Below are positions 14,141-17,806 of a stretch of DNA of 17,806 nt, in pieces. The notes under the pieces were generated by a model. It did not search any database and was not told the origin of the DNA. It saw only the letters and a list, made by a program, of their open reading frames with translations. Positions within the stretch are counted from its first letter, which is position 1. Each line of letters opens with the position of its first letter. Both the position numbers and the translations under genes were made by a program. The stretch is from Microbacteriaceae bacterium UBA6152. Lineage in GTDB: Bacteria; Actinomycetota; Actinomycetes; Actinomycetales; Microbacteriaceae. The stretch is from NCBI GenBank assembly GCA_002423075.1, contig DIUS01000087.1, positions 1 to 17,806 on the forward strand, in the 5' to 3' direction.

Positions 14141-15334
14141 TCAGCCGGCGACGGGCGGAGCGACCGTGTCGGCGTCGACGATCTCGATGAGTTCAGGCAC
14201 CCACGCACCGTCCTGCTCGACGAGTCGCGCCTGGAACATCGGCTGCAGCATCGCGTGGTCGTCCGCGCGGATGGTCATGGTGCCCTTCGGTCCTTCGAAG
14301 GTCCAGCCTTCGAGCGCCGCGACCATGCTGTCGACATCGTCTCCGCCGCCCTCGCGAATCGCCTGCACGACCATCTGCGCGGCGACGAAGCCGTCGGGCG
14401 AGAACAGGTCACCCTGTGCTCCGGCCGCCTCGAGCGCCTCGAGCATCGCCGCTTCGACGTCGGTGCCGGCGGCACCGGCGAAGTAGTGGTTCAAGAAGCT
14501 GATCTTGTCGCTCGCTTCGGCGTAGGCACCGTAGGTGGCGACGTCGCCGAGTCCTGTGACGACCGGAATAGCGTCGAAGACTCCCTGCTGGTCGAGCGAC
14601 TGCCACATGGCTCCGCTCGTGGCTCCTGCCCAGGCGACGAACACGAGGTCGGGTTCGGCAGCGAGGATCTGCTGGGCGAAGGGAGTGAACTCTGTAGCGT
14701 CCTCGGGCACGAGAACTCCTTCGACCTCGGCACCTGCGCCGCCGAGCACGGCGTCGACACCGGCGAGATTGCCCTGGCCGAACGCGTTGTCCTGAGCGAA
14801 GACGATGACCTTCTGGCCGGCAGGATCGCCGATGAAGGTGCCGGCCGTCGCGACATCCTGAAACGTCTGCCGACCGGAACGGAAGGTGTACTCATTGATG
14901 CCGGTGATGGCGTCGGCCGCGGCAGGGCCGGAGATGTAGAGGATCTGGTTCTGCGCCGCCTGCTCGGCGAGCGCCAGCGCGATGCCTGACGAGGCAGTGC
15001 CCGCGATGATCTTGACGCCTTGACCGATGAGGTCGCGCGCGATGTTGACCGCCGTGTCGGTATCGCCGGCGTCGTCGGAGATCGTGAGGTCGATCTCACG
15101 GCCATCGACGGTTCCGGTGCCGTCAGTGGCGTAGTCGAGACCGGCGTCGAAGCCGGCGAGGTAGGCGGCCCCGTAGGCACTGAGTGCCCCGGTCTCAGAG
15201 GTGATGATGCCGACGGAGACGGGAGCGAGTTCGTCGCCGCCGTTCTCGGGTGCGGAGGCCGTGGGCGCGCAGCCCGAGACCGTAAGGCCGACGATCGCGA
15301 TAAGCGCCGGGGCCATGAACTTCGTCGTTCGCAT
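14141..15334 (-). CDS. LIV-type ABC transporter substrate-binding lipoprotein
   Basis: 397 residues. A signal peptide ends in the lipobox TVSGC, with Cys22 as the lipidated residue, so the protein is tethered outside the membrane. The mature part is a type I periplasmic-binding fold of the Peripla_BP_6 kind: VSVGIITSETGALSAYG (39-55), VKIIAGTASSGIALALAE, ISGPAAADAIT, and the second lobe beginning near KVIVFAQDNAFGQG. The many Ala/Gly/Asp and few Lys are typical of high-GC actinobacteria. It is the first gene of the operon; ATG at 15334 has AGGAAAGG seven bases upstream, and the promoter lies about 70 bases upstream. The ligand cannot be predicted from motifs. Confidence 0.93.
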   Translation of the reverse strand: MRTTKFMAPALIAIVGLTVSGCAPTASAPENGGDELAPVSVGIITSETGALSAYGAAYLAGFDAGLDYATDGTGTVDGREIDLTISDDAGDTDTAVNIARDLIGQGVKIIAGTASSGIALALAEQAAQNQILYISGPAAADAITGINEYTFRSGRQTFQDVATAGTFIGDPAGQKVIVFAQDNAFGQGNLAGVDAVLGGAGAEVEGVLVPEDATEFTPFAQQILAAEPDLVFVAWAGATSGAMWQSLDQQGVFDAIPVVTGLGDVATYGAYAEASDKISFLNHYFAGAAGTDVEAAMLEALEAAGAQGDLFSPDGFVAAQMVVQAIREGGGDDVDSMVAALEGWTFEGPKGTMTIRADDHAMLQPMFQARLVEQDGAWVPELIEIVDADTVAPPVAG

Positions 15335-15402
15335 GGGAGTGCCTTTCCTGCTGCCGTAGAAGGAGGTGTGACTGCTAACCTGACAGACGATTCAGGCTTC
15401 AG

Positions 15403-15434
15403 TTGACGGTACTGCGCCATACTCGGACTGTCAA
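15403..15434. promoter_or_regulatory. Inverted repeat TTGACGGT...ACTGTCAA, candidate TetR operator
   Basis: The 8-bp arms (15403-15410, 15427-15434) match in seven of eight positions, with a 16-bp centre. The dyad covers both core elements of the predicted operon promoter (15406-15434), so a bound repressor would block it. It lies in the divergent region between the binding-protein gene and the thiolase gene, where one operator could serve both. Assignment to the TetR protein of this cluster is inference from position. The arms are partly -35 sequence, so some of the symmetry could be fortuitous. Confidence 0.4.
15406..15434 (-). promoter_or_regulatory. Sigma-70-type promoter of the catabolic operon
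   Basis: On the minus strand TTGACA (15434-15429), a perfect -35, is followed by a 17-base spacer and TACCGT (15411-15406), which fits TANNNT. The predicted start is near 15399, leaving a leader of about 65 bases before the ATG at 15334. No other promoter of similar quality was seen before livG. Confidence 0.55.
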
Positions 15435-15455
15435 CCACGGGTCACTCGGAACAGG

Positions 15456-15476
15456 GCGCGGCGTAGCGCGCCGCGC
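15456..15476 (+). promoter_or_regulatory. GC-rich hairpin in the thiolase leader
   Basis: The arms GCGCGGCG (15456-15463) and CGCCGCGC (15469-15476) pair perfectly over 8 bp with the loop TAGCG. It lies 46 bases upstream of the thiolase ATG, inside the probable 5' leader. No T-tract follows, so it is not a normal terminator; it may affect mRNA stability or have no role. Confidence 0.3.
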
Positions 15477-15522
15477 GAGGAACACGCAGCGCCGCATGGC
15501 GCCGCCAGGCAAAGGAGCCAGC

Positions 15523-16707
15523 ATGAACAGCAATGACGTCGTCATCATCTCCGCGGCCCGCACCCCACAGGGTCGTGCGCGCGGGGCGCTTGCCCGCCTC
15601 ACCGCCGTTCAACTGGGAATCGCCGCTGCCCAGCGCGCCCTCGAGGCCAGCGCCCTGGCCCCCGACGCAATCACCGCGGCCATCCTCGGCCACGTGCTCC
15701 CGGCCGGGTGCGGCCAGAACCCCGCCCGCCAGGTCGCCCTCGGCGCGGGCATCGCCCCCGCTGTCGCGACGTCGAGCGTCAACTCGGTCTGCCTCTCGGG
15801 AGCCCGCGCGATCGCCGACGCGGCACGACTCATCCGACTGGGCGACGCCGATGCTGTGCTCGCCGGCGGCATGGAGTCGATGACGAACGCGCCGCACCTG
15901 CTGCCCGGCGCACGACTCGGCTGGGCCTACGGCTCGGTCGAGGCGCTCGACCACCTCGCTCACGACGGGCTTCGCGACGCCGTCGACGGCATCTCGATGG
16001 GCGAGAGCACCGAGCGTCACGTCGGCAGGCTCGGCATCACGCGCGAGGAGCAGGATGCTGTCGCCGCGGCGTCGCACACCCGAGCTCACGAGGCGCACGC
16101 CCGGGGGCTCTTCGGCGCCGAGATCGTCGAAGTCGAGGTCGCCGCGCGGGGCGCGAGCACGATCGTCGCCGCCGACGAAGGGGTGCGCTCCGACAGCACC
16201 GTCGAGTTGCTGGGCCGACTGCGCCCTGCCTTCACGACCGACGGAACGATCACGGCGGGCAACGCGTCGCCCCTCAGCGACGGGGCTGCCGCGGTCGTCG
16301 TCGCGCGCGAAGAGTGGGCTCGCGAGCAAGGTGCCACGATTCTGGCTCGCATTGTCGGCTGGGGCGAGGTCGCGGGCCCCGACAACTCACTGCACGGGCA
16401 GCCGGCGCGCGCGATCCAGGCTGCGCTCCCCCGCGCCGGCTGGTCGGTGGATGACCTCGACCACATCGAGATCAACGAGGCCTTCGCCGCAGTGTCGATC
16501 CAGTCGACGCGCGACCTCGGCGTCGACCCGGCGATCGTGAACCCGCACGGCGGAGCGATCGCGATCGGCCACCCCATCGGAGCATCGGGCGCGCGACTCA
16601 CTGTGCACGCCGCGCACATGCTGCACGCGGGCCACGCCCGGCGCGCCGCGATCTCGCTGTGCGGCGGCGGCGGTCAAGGTCAAGCGCTGCTGCTCGAAGC
16701 AGTCTGA
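15523..16707 (+). CDS. Acetyl-CoA C-acetyltransferase (thiolase)
   Basis: Cleaves acetoacetyl-CoA with CoA into two acetyl-CoA, or runs in reverse. 394 residues. The nucleophile Cys90 is in NSVCLSG, a variant of the common KVCGSG block; NEAFAAV, GHPIGASGAR with His350, and CGGGGQG with Cys380 complete the active site. The spacing Cys90/His350/Cys380 is close to the Zoogloea enzyme (89/348/378, from memory). The frame is open from 15403, but ATG at 15523 is chosen because AAAGGAG lies five bases upstream and the protein begins as thiolases do. It is divergent from the operon and would complete 3-hydroxybutyrate oxidation. It ends 13 bases before the convergent rip stop, with no terminator visible. 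Confidence 0.94.
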   Translation: MNSNDVVIISAARTPQGRARGALARLTAVQLGIAAAQRALEASALAPDAITAAILGHVLPAGCGQNPARQVALGAGIAPAVATSSVNSVCLSGARAIADAARLIRLGDADAVLAGGMESMTNAPHLLPGARLGWAYGSVEALDHLAHDGLRDAVDGISMGESTERHVGRLGITREEQDAVAAASHTRAHEAHARGLFGAEIVEVEVAARGASTIVAADEGVRSDSTVELLGRLRPAFTTDGTITAGNASPLSDGAAAVVVAREEWAREQGATILARIVGWGEVAGPDNSLHGQPARAIQAALPRAGWSVDDLDHIEINEAFAAVSIQSTRDLGVDPAIVNPHGGAIAIGHPIGASGARLTVHAAHMLHAGHARRAAISLCGGGGQGQALLLEAV

Positions 16708-16720
16708 ACCGCCCCGAGCA

Positions 16721-17806
16721 TCAGAACAGCGCGACCGGCTTCACGATGTCGGCGTAGATCAGCAGAGCGCTCATGACTCCGAGCACGAGCACCACGCCGA
16801 GCGTGATGGGCACAAGCTTGGCGGTGTCGATCGGCCCGGGGTCGGGCTTGCCCCTCACCTTTGCGAACCACCGCCGCACGCCCTCGTAGAGCGCCCCCGC
16901 GACGTGGCCGCCGTCGAGCGGCAGCAGCGGAATAAGGTTGAAGACGAAAAGTGCGACGTTGAGCGAGGCCAGGAGTCCGGTCAAGAACGAGATGCGCTCG
17001 ATGACCGGAATCGTGTCGATGCTCGCGATCTCGCCCGCAACACGCCCGACACCCACGACGCTGATTGGCCCGTTAGGGTCGCGTTCCTCCGGCCCGAACG
17101 CGGCATTCGCGACGTCAATCATGCGCTGAGGAAGGTTGACGATGATGCCGACGACAGCCGACACGTTGTCGCCGACGGCGGGCAGCACCGCCGTGACCGG
17201 CTGCTGAACGGTTTCGTACGATGCCGCGATGCCGACAAAGCCGACCTGTTGCGTGAGCGGCTCGCCATCGGGGCCCGCCGCGATCTGGCCCCGGTCATCG
17301 ATCACGTAGCGCTCGGTGAGCAGCGGGGTGAGCGTCGTCGACACTGTGCGGCCGTCGCGCTCGACCGTGAACTCGAGCGGCTGGTCGGCGGCATCGCGCA
17401 CGGTCGCGAGCACGGCATCCCACGAATCGATCTGCTGGCCGTCGATGGCGACGATGCGGTCGCCCGGCAGAAGGCCGGCCTCGGCGCCGGGGGCGAGCGG
17501 GTCGCCCGGCGCGCACTCCTGCCGCTCGCTCGTCGCCGGAAGCACGCACTCGTTCACTCCGCCGAGAGTGGTCGACGGCTGGGCTACGCCGAAACCGACG
17601 AGCACGACCGCGTAGAGCACGATCGCGATCACCAGGTTCATGAACGGGCCGCCGAGCATGATGACGATGCGTTTCCAGACGGCGAGCTGATAGAACGTGC
17701 GGTGTTCTTCACCCTCGACGATCGTGTCGGCTGAAGCCGTGCGAGCGTCTTGGACGAGGGTCTCGAAGAAGCCGGTCGATGCGGTGCGCGCCGCCTGGCC
17801 GGCCAC
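16721..17806 (-). CDS. rip: RIP/RseP-type site-2 intramembrane metalloprotease, N-terminus beyond window
   Basis: Membrane zinc protease of family M50 that cleaves transmembrane anti-sigma factors and similar substrates within the bilayer. 361 codons are present. The HExxH zinc motif expected near the N-terminus lies outside the window. Present are GGPFMNLVIAIVLYAVV (membrane segment, about 53-69), a PDZ domain (about 105-175, GLLPGDRIVAIDGQ), the third conserved motif NLIPLLPLDGGHV with zinc ligand Asp298 of the fragment, and two further hydrophobic segments near the C-terminus. The first codon at the window edge is only a GTG within the gene. In mycobacteria it lies between dxr and gcpE; here the ispG side is occupied by the catabolic cluster. 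Confidence 0.94.
   Translation of the reverse strand: MAGQAARTASTGFFETLVQDARTASADTIVEGEEHRTFYQLAVWKRIVIMLGGPFMNLVIAIVLYAVVLVGFGVAQPSTTLGGVNECVLPATSERQECAPGDPLAPGAEAGLLPGDRIVAIDGQQIDSWDAVLATVRDAADQPLEFTVERDGRTVSTTLTPLLTERYVIDDRGQIAAGPDGEPLTQQVGFVGIAASYETVQQPVTAVLPAVGDNVSAVVGIIVNLPQRMIDVANAAFGPEERDPNGPISVVGVGRVAGEIASIDTIPVIERISFLTGLLASLNVALFVFNLIPLLPLDGGHVAGALYEGVRRWFAKVRGKPDPGPIDTAKLVPITLGVVLVLGVMSALLIYADIVKPVALF

Noticed and set aside
15403..15522. N-terminal extension of the thiolase (open frame starts at 15403)
   Set aside because: The extra 40 residues have no thiolase counterpart and cover the promoter region, and a strong ribosome-binding site precedes ATG 15523.
4039..16720. Mobile element ends, integrase or attachment repeats at the island borders
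   Set aside because: I looked for transposase or integrase genes, tRNA genes and direct repeats at both borders and saw none.

Overview
This is a high-GC window whose housekeeping genes (proS, ispG and an rseP/rip1-type site-2 protease) look actinobacterial. Protein texture, such as the IspG N-terminus, suggests a Microbacteriaceae-like organism; that placement is inference, because no 16S or tree is available. Nearly everything is on the minus strand; the main exceptions are a thiolase gene and a candidate small RNA.

Layout, left to right. Bases 1-1435: 5' part of proS (prolyl-tRNA synthetase), running off the left edge. Bases 1436-1795: a gene-free stretch packed with stem-loops, including a plus-strand candidate for the actinobacterial 6C RNA (two hairpins, each with six C in the loop). 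Bases 1796-2770: a secreted, probably sortase-anchored (LAATG) protein of unknown function. Bases 2890-4038: ispG (MEP isoprenoid pathway). Bases 4123-15334: a minus-strand catabolic/transport cluster. Read in the direction of transcription it encodes a LIV-type substrate-binding lipoprotein, livG, livF, livH, livM, an acyl-CoA ligase, a TetR regulator, a 3-hydroxybutyrate dehydrogenase (SDR), an alpha/beta hydrolase, CoA-transferase subunits A and B, and a second alpha/beta hydrolase. Bases 15523-16707: a divergently transcribed acetyl-CoA acetyltransferase (thiolase). Bases 16721-17806: the rip/rseP protease, cut at the right edge before its HExxH motif.

How the genes may work together. The dehydrogenase, CoA transferase and thiolase make a complete route from (R)-3-hydroxybutyrate to acetoacetate, acetoacetyl-CoA and two acetyl-CoA. 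The cluster adds a dedicated ABC importer, a hydrolase that could release hydroxyacid monomers from esters or oligomers, and a ligase that could activate another acid. The best overall hypothesis is an import-and-degradation system for 3-hydroxybutyrate, its oligomers or related short beta-hydroxy/keto acids, controlled by the TetR protein encoded in mid-operon. Eight consecutive gene junctions from livG to scoA are 4-bp ATGA overlaps, so this is a strongly coupled operon. It starts from a good promoter (TTGACA, 17 bp, TACCGT) that lies inside an inverted repeat shared with the thiolase upstream region.

The cluster lies between rip and ispG, which are neighbours in many actinobacteria (for example rip1-gcpE in Mycobacterium), so it appears to be an insertion into a conserved housekeeping locus. 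proS and ispG both start with GTG, lack a Shine-Dalgarno sequence, and have a TANNNT box at the distance expected for leaderless mRNA, whereas most island genes whose leaders could be examined have clear ribosome-binding sites.
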